Assembly: GCF_001509405.1 (NCBI RefSeq)
Contig: NZ_CP011502.1
Span: 3,472,001-3,536,000, forward strand
DNA: 64,000 nucleotides
Origin: Aeromicrobium erythreum
GTDB lineage: Bacteria; Actinomycetota; Actinomycetes; Propionibacteriales; Nocardioidaceae
Direction of reading: 5' to 3'
Positions 16,532 through 24,962 of the stretch are shown piece after piece. The notes under the pieces were generated by a model. That model was not told the origin of the DNA. It did no database searches and saw only the letters and a program-made list of their open reading frames with translations. Both the position numbers and the translations under genes were made by a program. Each line of letters starts with the position of its first letter. Within the stretch, counting starts at the first letter, position 1.

Positions 16532-17836
16532 TCACGCGGGAGCCCACGGGAGGTTCGGGTCGGGGTTCGGCACCTGAGGAAGAACCTGGCTGATCGCGGC
16601 GATGATCTGCGTGTTGTTGATCGAGATTTTGTTCTCAGCGAACGTCCCCTTGATGCTTTCGCGGCGGTCCTTGTACTGCACCGAGCCAGCGATCGAGAAC
16701 GGTCCGATGCCGAGACTGGCCTCAGCCTCGATCTCGCGCTTCATGCGTTCCTCGACGGTGTTCTGGAACTTGCCGAGGATCTCGACGTTGCGCGCCAGGA
16801 TGACGGTCGTCGGGATGGCGACGAAGGCGCCCGTCGGGACGATCTTGTCCTTCAGGCTCCCGCCAGACGACAGCTCCGCAGCGGGTGCCGTGGGCTCGAA
16901 CTTCCACGCCCGACTGTTGAAGACCAATGGGTTCATCCAGTTGCGACTGATGGTGACCCTCATCAGCTCGCACTTGAAGGAGAGACTGGTCTCCTCGACC
17001 TTGATGTACTCCTTGTCCTCCTGATAGCTGCCGGAGCCAGAGATAGTGACGATGCCGAACTTGCCATCGAGGTTGCCGGCGACACCGATGTTGGTCGACG
17101 TCGACTGGTTGTTGAGGTCTTTCTCGACGAACTCGAACTTCGTCCATCCTTCGTCCTTGAACCAGCTTGCGTACCGGGGCGCGAGAGTGGCGGGGGGAAA
17201 GCGCAGACCACTCGGCAGCTCGCGCTCGTTCTCGGCGAACCGCTGGTCGAGCTTGTCCCAGAACGCCGACCCGTCTCGGCCCTGGAGCTGCTTCATGATG
17301 GCGAGATTGGTCTGCTGCTTGATCTTGCCAGCCGCGACCCACTTGTCCATGGCCGACTTGACCTTGGCCTTGAGGGCCGCCGACGGTGCCGGCCCGGTCT
17401 TGTTCTCGTAGTTGGCCTGCGCGGCGTCGTACTCAGACACCACGGCCCAGTACGCGGTCTCGGCGGCGTCGCACTTCTCTTGACGCTCCTCGTAGTCTTT
17501 CTCAGCCGCTGCGAGCTTCGCCTTCTCCTTCTCGCTCAGATCGGCGATGGGGTAGGTCTTGAGGTCGAGAATGCTCTTGTACGCATCGGAGACGCGCAGA
17601 GCACCGGGCGTGTAGGTGAAGTTGAACATGGGCGCCGTGTCGAACAGCTGCGAGATCTCCTGGTCGTCGTCCGCGTTGTTGACCGGGTCGAGGTTGACGG
17701 GCAGGTACTGACCCGGGTTGTAGATGGAGAGGAGAGACTCTCCGATGGTTCCCGGATTCTCCTTCGAACCGGCACCGACCGCGATCGCAAGCTTGGAGTA
17801 CAGCTTCTCGTAGAGGGTGGCATTGTAGTCAGTCAT
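16532..17836 (-). CDS. Unknown protein B, protease-linked, possible beta-hairpin effector
   Basis: This 434-aa protein lacks a signal peptide and obvious membrane helices. It has an N-terminal globular part, a charged coiled-coil-like stretch at about 95-170 (KEKAKLAAAEKDYEERQEK), a conserved SWFKDEGWTKFEF, then alternating polar/apolar beta-type sequence at about 245-290 (GKFGIVTISGSGSYQEDKEY). A long C-terminal domain ends in NPDPNLPW. Alternating Ser/Gly-rich strands are seen in some pore-forming toxins, but no homology is claimed. It lies 138 bp downstream of a serine protease and 55 bp before its paralog, in one orientation, suggesting joint function. Confidence 0.7.
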   Translation of the reverse strand: MTDYNATLYEKLYSKLAIAVGAGSKENPGTIGESLLSIYNPGQYLPVNLDPVNNADDDQEISQLFDTAPMFNFTYTPGALRVSDAYKSILDLKTYPIADLSEKEKAKLAAAEKDYEERQEKCDAAETAYWAVVSEYDAAQANYENKTGPAPSAALKAKVKSAMDKWVAAGKIKQQTNLAIMKQLQGRDGSAFWDKLDQRFAENERELPSGLRFPPATLAPRYASWFKDEGWTKFEFVEKDLNNQSTSTNIGVAGNLDGKFGIVTISGSGSYQEDKEYIKVEETSLSFKCELMRVTISRNWMNPLVFNSRAWKFEPTAPAAELSSGGSLKDKIVPTGAFVAIPTTVILARNVEILGKFQNTVEERMKREIEAEASLGIGPFSIAGSVQYKDRRESIKGTFAENKISINNTQIIAAISQVLPQVPNPDPNLPWAPA

Positions 17837-17974
17837 GGTTCCATCGCCTTTATCGTTGATCGATCATGCGAACTGATTCCCTCGTTCGCGGCAGGGTCAA
17901 GCTGTAGAAAACTGAGATCACGAACGCGAGCACGGATCCTCGCGCGACTCGTCGTTGGGAAGCACGGCAGGTTC

Positions 17975-18739
17975 CTAGAGCCACGTCTCGATGGTCCTGA
18001 TGACGTCGCTGGTCAATCTGACGGCAAAGTTGGACTGCAGCTCGCTGCTGCCGGCCACGTGGATGCCTACGATCCGAGGAACGTCGCCTTCCTCGTCCTC
18101 TTCGAAGGTGCACCTCACAGCCGCGCCACTCTGACCGTTGAACGTGCTGATGCGGTACCACAGGAACTCAGCAGCGGGCGGCGGCGTCAAGGGGCCAGCC
18201 GCGTTCCACATGGTGCCGGCCGTCTTGTCGCCCGGGTACCCAGCGATATCAGCGGTTCGATCCACGAGAGTCTCGTCGCTGGCGTCGTACAGGAAGGGGA
18301 AGGCACCTTCCGCGGGGTCGAGTCCTGTCTGCAGGGACACCACGCCAAAGTCGTAGAGGTACCGGGAGTAATCACGAACCACTCCGCCGGTCGCGGCGGG
18401 GTCCGCGGGCGACAGCGTCCTGTACTCCTCACTCACGTGAGCATCCCTGAAGCCGACCGGAGGGTACGGCCGGTCCGTGCCGTTCTGCGCGAGCGAGAAA
18501 ATGACCGAGCTCGCCCTCCCCCCGCGCCTGTCTTGATAAAGGTTGTGACCGCAGGTGAGCACCCGGTCTCGGTCGATGAGCGTGCCGGTTCCGGTGCCGC
18601 GGCTCCCGTCGGGAAAGGTGATGGCGAGCTGGCCGACCCACGAGAACGGCGTGACGGTGGTCGGATCCACCCGGACACGTCCGTCTGGGGGAAAGACACT
18701 GTTGAGGATAGGCGCACCTGTCCGAGACTGATCTTCCAT
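17975..18739 (-). CDS. Trypsin/V8-like serine protease
   Basis: This 254-aa chymotrypsin-fold peptidase has a complete triad: His65 in LTCGHNLYQD, Asp130 in YLYDFGVVSL, and Ser204 in FNGQSGAAV (GxSG). The pattern is that of glutamyl endopeptidase/V8-like proteases. There is no signal peptide: the N-terminus is EDQSRTGAPILNSVFPPDG, so it is probably cytosolic, unlike most family members. The ATG at 18739 has AGGGGTG six bases upstream; a start at 18766 is also possible. It precedes two paralogous unknown proteins, which may be its substrates. Confidence 0.85.
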   Translation of the reverse strand: MEDQSRTGAPILNSVFPPDGRVRVDPTTVTPFSWVGQLAITFPDGSRGTGTGTLIDRDRVLTCGHNLYQDRRGGRASSVIFSLAQNGTDRPYPPVGFRDAHVSEEYRTLSPADPAATGGVVRDYSRYLYDFGVVSLQTGLDPAEGAFPFLYDASDETLVDRTADIAGYPGDKTAGTMWNAAGPLTPPPAAEFLWYRISTFNGQSGAAVRCTFEEDEEGDVPRIVGIHVAGSSELQSNFAVRLTSDVIRTIETWL

Positions 18740-19244
18740 GCGAAACACCCCTGACTGATCGATCATGAAAACTGATAGATAAAACCGTGCAACCCATCCC
18801 AGCGAAGACTCGAAATCCCCAAGATCCCTACGCTGCCGGAGGGGCCATCGCTGAACTCGTGGCGAGGAAGTTCAGAATCGGGATGCACTGCCACCTCGTC
18901 AATGGACGGGGCGATAAATGGGACGTACAACCCGCCGAACCCGATCGAGACGCGAAAAAGGGGCTCTCGATAGTTCCTGCGAACTACGGCGTCACGCTTC
19001 GGCCGGCTAGACGTTGCAGGACAGGAACGTGATGACGCGGGGCAGCGTGACTCGTTCAGAGCCCAGGAGCTCGACGACCTCCGTCAGCGTCGGAGTCCAC
19101 GCCTGAACCCGCCTCCTCCGCGTTGCCGACGCCCCAGGTCGTGAAGGTTGATCACCTCATGACTCGGCGAGATGAGGGCATTCGCCTTCGCTTTCGTGGC
19201 AAGCGGGTTAGCGTCCGACATCCCTCTCACGATCTGGACCGCTC
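18740..19244. other. Gap between protease and thiaminase-like gene
   Basis: This region of about 500 bp must contain the protease promoter. A plus-strand ORF at 18787-19032 (81 codons) has no recognisable features or good ribosome site. A minus-strand frame ending at 19007 (TEVVELLGSERVTLPRVITF) looks protein-like but has no start codon. At 19172 an alternative frame encodes a signal-peptide-like stretch discussed in the findings. Confidence 0.4.
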
Positions 19245-20483
19245 ATGCCCAAGGACACCCCGCTTCTTCGACCACTCAGACTTCCTCGGCCGTCGACGAC
19301 GACCGAACCCGTCCTCAACGTCGCCATCTACCCCTACCTGCCCCGCCCCCTCCAGTTCGAGGACGCGATCCGAGCCCAGTGGCAAGCGGTACGACCCGAC
19401 GGCCCAGAGCTCAACTTCGTCGACTACGACTGCTACTCCGCCGATCCACCGAGCACGCTCGACGTGTTCACCTTCGACGCGATCTTCATCAACCACTTCC
19501 AGACAGCCGGCTACCTCCTGCCGATCAGCGAGCCCCTCGACGGCGACTTCATGGACTTCGCCCAGCGAGCGGTCACCGTCGAAGGGCAGGTCGTCGCCTA
19601 CCCCCAGCTCGGCTGCCTCAGCTCCCTGATCGTCCGCAGCCTCGACGTCGACCTGCTCGACGCTGTCGGCAGCGACGGCATCCTCGACGTCCTCGGCGTC
19701 GCCACGGACCCCACCACACCCCAACCGCCGACCGACTCGGGCCTGCTCCTGGACTACACGGGCCGCACCACCGACGCCTGCGAGTACGCCCAAGCACTCC
19801 AGCAGCAGGACCACGGCTACGACGTGCCGTTCCAGCCGCCACCGACGGTCGATGAGAACGCCATCGCCTCCCTGCTGAACTACACCAAGGCCGCAGGCCG
19901 CGCGCAGGCTGGATACGAGGATCCCGCCTCCCAACGGCTGCAGTGGTTCACGACCGGATCAGGGCGCGCCCTCGCCGGCGTCACCGAGAGCCTCGCGACG
20001 TTCCCCGTCGACCAGATCCAGAACTACACCGTCCGAGCCAAACCACTCGCCCCCGCGAGCGCCCAGGGCGAGAACTGCTTCTTCGTCGACGGAGTCGGCA
20101 TCAACCCTCGAACACCCGACACCGCATCCGCACAGGCGCTGGCGCAGGTAATGACGTCCCTGCAGGTGCTCGGGCAGGGCTGCAGAGCCCGCACCGCAGA
20201 CGAGAACCCCCAGTACCTCATCCCGGCACGCCAGTCCGTTCTCGACGACCTCGCCAACCAGTACCCCCTCTACAGCACCATCCGCACCATCGTCATGGGC
20301 TCCCCCCGCCACGCCTTCACCGTCGACGCGAGCGTGCGCGACTGGCTCACCGCACAAGGCGCGGTCATCCGCGACCAGCTCCTCGAGAACACCGTGCCCG
20401 AGAACGACACCATCGTCGTCAACGACCACCCCATCCACCCCTCGCTCGCGCACCTGCCAGTGAATCTGGCACGCAAGAGGTGA
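19245..20483 (+). CDS. Thiaminase I-like protein (thiamine pyridinylase)
   Basis: The 412-aa sequence follows bacterial thiaminase I throughout: VAIYPYLPRPLQFEDAI, YDCYSADPPSTLDVFTFDAI, the catalytic-cysteine region YPQLGCLSS (Cys124), WFTTGSGRALAGVTES with the catalytic Glu (Glu248), FFVDGVGINPRT, and NPQYLIPARQSV. The Cys-Glu spacing (124) is close to the 128 of the Paenibacillus enzyme. The fold is that of periplasmic binding proteins, and the family cleaves thiamine by base exchange. Known members are secreted, but this frame has no signal peptide and a weak ribosome site. A 5' frameshift or a cytosolic role must be considered. Confidence 0.75.
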   Translation: MPKDTPLLRPLRLPRPSTTTEPVLNVAIYPYLPRPLQFEDAIRAQWQAVRPDGPELNFVDYDCYSADPPSTLDVFTFDAIFINHFQTAGYLLPISEPLDGDFMDFAQRAVTVEGQVVAYPQLGCLSSLIVRSLDVDLLDAVGSDGILDVLGVATDPTTPQPPTDSGLLLDYTGRTTDACEYAQALQQQDHGYDVPFQPPPTVDENAIASLLNYTKAAGRAQAGYEDPASQRLQWFTTGSGRALAGVTESLATFPVDQIQNYTVRAKPLAPASAQGENCFFVDGVGINPRTPDTASAQALAQVMTSLQVLGQGCRARTADENPQYLIPARQSVLDDLANQYPLYSTIRTIVMGSPRHAFTVDASVRDWLTAQGAVIRDQLLENTVPENDTIVVNDHPIHPSLAHLPVNLARKR

Positions 20484-20694
20484 ACACCGCGGCAGACTCC
20501 GAGACCCGGGTCCTGCACGTTGCGTCGACGACGACGGATCGGTGCGCCAGGGCGTCCTCGAACGCGCCTGCGCAACAATCGGAGACGGGCACGACGGGGG
20601 CCTGTCCCTGCTCGTCCAGCCCGACATCGATGCACGAAAAAAGCCGCCGGCGTTGCCGCCCACGGCTCTCTCGTTCTTCCTCGTGCTTCTCGTC

Positions 20695-20780
20695 TGGTGC
20701 GCGAGGGGGGATTTGAACCCCCACGCCCTTGCGGACACTGGCACCTGAAGCCAGCGCGTCTGCCGTTCCGCCACTCGCGC
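20695..20780 (-). tRNA. tRNA-Leu (anticodon CAG)
   Basis: Read on the minus strand, a 7-bp acceptor stem (GCGCGAG/CTCGCGC) is followed by discriminator A and an encoded CCA. The anticodon arm is CTGGC-TTCAGGT-GCCAG with anticodon CAG, there is a long class II variable arm, and the T-arm has GGTTCAAATC. The location beside fhaA matches other actinobacteria. It marks the right edge of the putative island. Confidence 0.95.
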
Positions 20781-21063
20781 GTCGTTCCCTGAGGAACAGT
20801 CGCCGAGTCTAACACCACGGCTCCCACGCACCCGCACCCGCCCGTCGGTGGCTGGGCAACCGCAGCAGGGCTCCTGGGGGTGCTGGGGCACCGATGCCGG
20901 CGCGCGGGTTGATGAGCCACCGATGGAGAGGGCGGCGGGGCTGGGGTGGGGCAGGAAGAATGGAACGCGTTCCCACGTCAATTCGCGTGCGTCGTGCCTG
21001 CCGATACCATCGTCGGGACCACCGACGACCCCACGCACGTGACCCGGCAGGAGGCGAGAACCG

Positions 21064-21789
21064 ATGGCAGGTGTGCTCAGCCGCTTCGAGCAGCGGCTCG
21101 AGGGCGCAGTCACCGGCGCGTTCGCCCGAGCCTTCCGCAGCGCCGTGCAGCCGGTGGAGATCGCCGCCGCGATCCAGCGCGAGGTCGACAACTCCGCCCA
21201 CGTGCTCTCGCGCCAGCGGATGCTCGTCCCCAACGACTTCACCGTCGAGCTCTCGCCCACCGACCACGGCCGGCTCGCCCCCTTCGGCGACACCCTCACC
21301 ACCGAGCTCGCCACGCTCGTGCAGGAGCACGTCACCGAGCAGCGCTACACCCTCGCCGGGCCCCTGCGCATCGAGCTCGTCGAGGCGCCCGACCTCGGCA
21401 CCGGACGCTTCCGCGTGCGCAGCCGCACCAACGCGGCCGTCCGGCCCGTCGAGGGCGCCCGCATGACCGAGACCGCCGTGCGCAGCTCGCAGGTCGTGCT
21501 CGAGGTCAACGGCCTCAAGCACCCCCTCACCCCGCCCGGCGTCGTCGTCGGACGCGGCAGCGAGGCCGACCTGCGCATCGACGACCCCGGCATCTCCCGC
21601 CGGCACGCCGACATCAAGGTCCACGAGTCCGGCGGCAACACCACCGTCACCATCACCGACCTGCAGTCGACCAACGGCGTCGTCCTCAACGGGCACCGCG
21701 TGCAGACCGCCTCGGTCGGCAACGGCTCGGAGATCCGCCTCGGCAACACTGTCCTCACCATCCGCATCACGACGAGCGAGGACCGATGA
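21064..21789 (+). CDS. fhaA: FhaA: DUF3662 and FHA domain protein
   Basis: This 241-aa protein has an N-terminal DUF3662 domain ([20 protein letters not shown], residues 1-115) and a C-terminal FHA domain (about 155-235) with [20 protein letters not shown] and [12 protein letters not shown], the phosphothreonine-binding loops. FhaA binds phosphorylated PknB targets and the lipid-II flippase MviN in mycobacteria, controlling peptidoglycan synthesis. It is shorter than the mycobacterial protein (527 aa) because the disordered linker is short. It heads a coupled six-gene operon, and its stop overlaps the fhaB start (ATGA). Confidence 0.93.
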   Translation: MAGVLSRFEQRLEGAVTGAFARAFRSAVQPVEIAAAIQREVDNSAHVLSRQRMLVPNDFTVELSPTDHGRLAPFGDTLTTELATLVQEHVTEQRYTLAGPLRIELVEAPDLGTGRFRVRSRTNAAVRPVEGARMTETAVRSSQVVLEVNGLKHPLTPPGVVVGRGSEADLRIDDPGISRRHADIKVHESGGNTTVTITDLQSTNGVVLNGHRVQTASVGNGSEIRLGNTVLTIRITTSEDR

Positions 21790-22271
21790 CGGACCTGACC
21801 CTCACCCTCATCAAGATCGGCTTCCTCGCCGTCCTGTGGCTGTTCGTGCTGTCGGCCGTGTCGGTCATCCGCTCCGACATCTTCGGCGCGAAGGCACCGA
21901 ACCAGAAGCCCGCCAAGCAGCCCCGCGCCGCAGCCGCCGCGAAGCCCGCCAAGAGCCGCAAGCAGCGCACCCCGCGCGGCGCGCCCACCAAGCTGCAGGT
22001 CGTCTCCGGCCCCAACTCCGGCCAGAGCGTGCCGCTCGGCGACGGTCCCGTCCTCCTCGGCCGCGGCACCGACGCCGCGATCCGCCTCGACGACGACTAC
22101 GTCTCCACCCGCCACGCCCGCTTCGCCACCAACGGCGAGCAGTGGTTCGTCGAGGACCTCGGCTCCACCAACGGCACCTACCTGGGCAGCCAGCGGATCA
22201 CGTCCCCCACCCCGATCGGCCTGGGCATCCAGGTCCGGCTGGGCAAGACCATCGTCGAGCTGCGGAAGTAG
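21786..22271 (+). CDS. fhaB: FhaB/FipA: membrane-anchored FHA protein
   Basis: This 161-aa protein has an N-terminal membrane helix ([20 protein letters not shown]), a basic Ala/Lys/Pro-rich linker and a C-terminal FHA domain with [20 protein letters not shown] and [11 protein letters not shown]. FhaB (FipA) links Ser/Thr kinase signalling to FtsZ/FtsQ and cell division in mycobacteria. The start overlaps fhaA's stop by 4 bases; the phosphatase gene follows after 4 bases, so expression is coupled. Confidence 0.93.
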   Translation: MTDLTLTLIKIGFLAVLWLFVLSAVSVIRSDIFGAKAPNQKPAKQPRAAAAAKPAKSRKQRTPRGAPTKLQVVSGPNSGQSVPLGDGPVLLGRGTDAAIRLDDDYVSTRHARFATNGEQWFVEDLGSTNGTYLGSQRITSPTPIGLGIQVRLGKTIVELRK

Positions 22272-22275
22272 GACG

Positions 22276-23589
22276 ATGTCCCTCACCCTGCGCTACGTCG
22301 CGCTCACCGACGTCGGTCTGCGCCGCTCCAGCAACCAGGACTCCGGCTACGCGAGCAGCCGCCTCATCGCCGTCGCCGACGGCATGGGCGGCGCGGCCGC
22401 CGGCGACCTCGCCTCGGCCGAGACCATGAACGTCATCCGCCAGCTCGACCGCGAGCTGCCCGAGATCGACCCGCTCGAGGCGCTCCAGAAGGCCGTCGCC
22501 CACGCCAACCAGCGCCTCGGCGAGCTCGTCGCCGAGGACCCGTCGGTCGAGGGCATGGGCACCACGCTCGAGGCGATGCTGTGGGACGGCGAGCGCTTCG
22601 CCACCGCCCACATCGGCGACTCGCGCGCGTACCTCCTGCGCGACGGCGAGCTGACCCAGATCAGCACCGACCACACGTTCGTGCAGAGCCTCGTGGAGGA
22701 GGGGAAGCTGACGCCCGAGGAGGCGCGCGTGCACCCGCACCGCTCCCTCCTGCTGCGCGTCATGCTCGGCCGCGACGACAACGACGCCGACCTCGAGTGG
22801 TTCGAGGGGCAGGTTGGCGACCGCTTCCTGCTGTGCAGCGACGGTCTGTCCGACATGGTCGACGACGCCACCATCCAGCAGCTGCTCAGCGCCGAGACCA
22901 TCGACCAGGCCGCGTCCGACCTGGTCCGCACTGCGCTCGAGAACGGCGGCTACGACAACGTCACCGTCGTCATCGGCGAGCTCGTGCCCTCCGGTGCCGT
23001 GTCGGAAGAGGAGCTCTCGTCGGCCGACGGACGCCCGCAGCTCGTCGGCGCGGCCGCAGAGGGACCCCGCCCCCGCACCGGCAACGCCTCCGGTGGCTCC
23101 GGGAAGGCCCGCTCGCGCGAGGAGCGCAAGGAGCGCAGGCGCGAGAAGGAGGTCGACCCCGAGGAGCTGCGCTACGCGCCGCGCCCGCCGAGCAAGTGGC
23201 GCTGGGTGCGCCGCCTCGTCGCCCTCGCCGTCGTCGTAGGCATCGTCGCCGCCGGCGCGTTCTACGCCTACCGCTGGTCGCAGGACCAGTACTACGTGGC
23301 CTCCGCCGACGGCAAGGTCGTCATCTACCGCGGCGTCCAGGCCGACCTGCCGCTCGTCACCCTCAAGCACGTCGACGAGGTCACCGACGTCGAGCTCGAC
23401 ACCCTGCCCACCTTCCGCGCGCAGCAGGTGCGCGGCGGCATCGAGGCCGACAGCCGCGCCGACGCCGAGCAGATCGTCGAGAACCTGCGCGGCCTCGCCG
23501 AGGAGCCCGAGCCGTCGCCCTCGCCGAGCCCCTCCCCCTCGCCGTCCCCCTCCGCGTCGCGCACCGCCGACCGGGAGCGGTCCGCATGA
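22276..23589 (+). CDS. pstP: PstP: PP2C-family Ser/Thr phosphatase
   Basis: This 437-aa membrane phosphatase has an N-terminal PP2C domain (1-240) with SNQDSGY, VADGMGGAAAGD, HIGDSRAYLL, LLCSDGLSDMV and YDNVTVVIGE, the metal-binding aspartates of bacterial PPM enzymes. A basic linker, one membrane helix (LVALAVVVGIVAAGAFYAY, around 315-333) and an extracytoplasmic tail ending in a Ser/Pro repeat follow. It removes phosphates from PknB and its substrates. The stop overlaps the rodA start (ATGA). Confidence 0.95.
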   Translation: MSLTLRYVALTDVGLRRSSNQDSGYASSRLIAVADGMGGAAAGDLASAETMNVIRQLDRELPEIDPLEALQKAVAHANQRLGELVAEDPSVEGMGTTLEAMLWDGERFATAHIGDSRAYLLRDGELTQISTDHTFVQSLVEEGKLTPEEARVHPHRSLLLRVMLGRDDNDADLEWFEGQVGDRFLLCSDGLSDMVDDATIQQLLSAETIDQAASDLVRTALENGGYDNVTVVIGELVPSGAVSEEELSSADGRPQLVGAAAEGPRPRTGNASGGSGKARSREERKERRREKEVDPEELRYAPRPPSKWRWVRRLVALAVVVGIVAAGAFYAYRWSQDQYYVASADGKVVIYRGVQADLPLVTLKHVDEVTDVELDTLPTFRAQQVRGGIEADSRADAEQIVENLRGLAEEPEPSPSPSPSPSPSPSASRTADRERSA

Positions 23590-24962
23590 GCACACCCACC
23601 CTGGTCCCGCGCAAGCGACGCGGGGCCGAGCTCACCCTGACCCTGCTCGCCGTGCTCATCGGCGTCGGCGCCTACTGCGCCGTCGGCCTCGGCGCCGAGG
23701 GTCGCGTGCCGGCCGACGCGCTGCGGCTCGTGATCTTCCTGGTCGCGGCCGCCGTCGCCACGCACCTGCTCGTCCGCAAGGTCGCGCCCTACGCCGACCC
23801 CGTCCTGCTGCCGCTGGTCATCTGCCTCAACGGGCTGGGACTGGCGATGATCTACCGCATCGACCTCGGCTACCAGGCGATGGGCAACGACGCGTTTGGC
23901 CCGCTCGCCACCAACCAGCTCATGTGGTCGGGCATCGGCATCGCCCTGTTCGCCGTCGTGCTGCTCGTCATCCGCGACCACCGTCGTCTGCAGGCCTACA
24001 CCTACACCTTCGGCTTCGTCGCGCTCGCGCTGCTGGTGCTGCCGCTGCTGCCCGTCATCGGGCAGAACATCCGCGGCGCGCGCATCTGGATCAACATCGG
24101 CCCGTTCAGCTTCCAGCCCGGCGAGGCCGCCAAGATCTGCCTGGCCATCTTCTTCGCCGGCTACCTCGTCGTGAAGCGCGACGCCCTCGCGCTCGCCGGC
24201 CGACGCTTCGCCGGGATCGACCTCCCGCGCGGCCGCGACCTCGGCCCCATCGGCGCGGCCTGGCTGATCAGCATCGCCATCCTCGTCTTCCAGCGCGACC
24301 TCGGCTCGTCGCTGCTGTTCTTCGGCCTGTTCGTCGTCATGCTCTACATCGCCACCGAGCGGCCGGGCTGGCTCGTCGTCGGCGGCAGCCTGTTCGTGGC
24401 CGGCGCCTACTTCGGCTACCTCGCGTTCGGGCACGTGCGCGTGCGCTTCGACGCCTGGCTCGACCCCTTCTCCGACCCCGACCGCAACGGGCAGATCATC
24501 AACGGTCTGTTCGGGATGGCCTACGGCGGCGTGCTCGGCACCGGCTGGGGGCAGGGCAGCCCCCAGCTCACCCCGTTCGCGTTCTCGGACTTCATCGCCT
24601 CCGCGATGGGCGAGGAGCTCGGCCTGACCGGACTCATGGCGATCCTCGTCATCTACGGCCTGGTCGTCGAGCGCGGCATGCGCATCGCGCTCACCTGCCG
24701 TGACGCGTTCGGCAAGCTGCTCGCCGCCGGCCTCGCCGTCTCGATGGCGCTGCAGATCTTCGTCGTCATCGGCGGCGTCACCCGCCTCATCCCGCTGACC
24801 GGCCTGACCACGCCGTTCATGGCGCAGGGCGGCTCGTCCGTGGTCATGAACTGGGCCATCATCGCGCTGCTCCTGCGCATCAGCGACCAGACCCGACGCC
24901 CCGCGCCCGAGGTGTCGCAGTTCGACCACGACGAGGAGACCCAGGTGGTGAAGCTGTCGTGA
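23586..24962 (+). CDS. rodA: RodA/FtsW-type SEDS peptidoglycan polymerase
   Basis: This 458-aa polytopic protein has roughly ten to twelve membrane segments. SEDS motifs include GARIWINIGPFSFQPGEAAK with the conserved Gln-Pro-(G/S)-Glu, RDLGSSLLFFG with the catalytic Asp, and DPDRNGQIINGLFG plus SDFIASAMGEELG near the C-terminus. It polymerises lipid II for cell elongation together with the class B PBP encoded next door. It overlaps the pstP stop and pbpA start by 4 bases each. Confidence 0.94.
   Translation: MSTPTLVPRKRRGAELTLTLLAVLIGVGAYCAVGLGAEGRVPADALRLVIFLVAAAVATHLLVRKVAPYADPVLLPLVICLNGLGLAMIYRIDLGYQAMGNDAFGPLATNQLMWSGIGIALFAVVLLVIRDHRRLQAYTYTFGFVALALLVLPLLPVIGQNIRGARIWINIGPFSFQPGEAAKICLAIFFAGYLVVKRDALALAGRRFAGIDLPRGRDLGPIGAAWLISIAILVFQRDLGSSLLFFGLFVVMLYIATERPGWLVVGGSLFVAGAYFGYLAFGHVRVRFDAWLDPFSDPDRNGQIINGLFGMAYGGVLGTGWGQGSPQLTPFAFSDFIASAMGEELGLTGLMAILVIYGLVVERGMRIALTCRDAFGKLLAAGLAVSMALQIFVVIGGVTRLIPLTGLTTPFMAQGGSSVVMNWAIIALLLRISDQTRRPAPEVSQFDHDEETQVVKLS

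Larger units (their letters stand above)
7849..20694. mobile_element. Putative genomic island between a broken hydrolase and tRNA-Leu
   Basis: The segment has visibly less extreme GC content and codon bias than the flanks. It carries non-core cargo (SIR2 operon, protease cassette, thiaminase-like gene), an IS3-type element and decayed ORFs. Its left edge coincides with truncation of the hydrolase gene and its right edge abuts tRNA-Leu. No integrase gene and no clear copy of the tRNA 3' end at the left side were seen, so the limits and entry mechanism are inferred. Several successive insertions are equally possible. Confidence 0.55.

Noticed and set aside
18787-19032. 81-codon plus-strand ORF near the protease start
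   Set aside because: There is no ribosome site, it overlaps the likely protease promoter, and no recognisable features are seen.
20695-20780. attL/attR copies of the tRNA-Leu 3' end at the island's left border
   Set aside because: No matching copy of the tRNA 3' sequence was found around 7800-8050, so site-specific integration into the tRNA is not shown.
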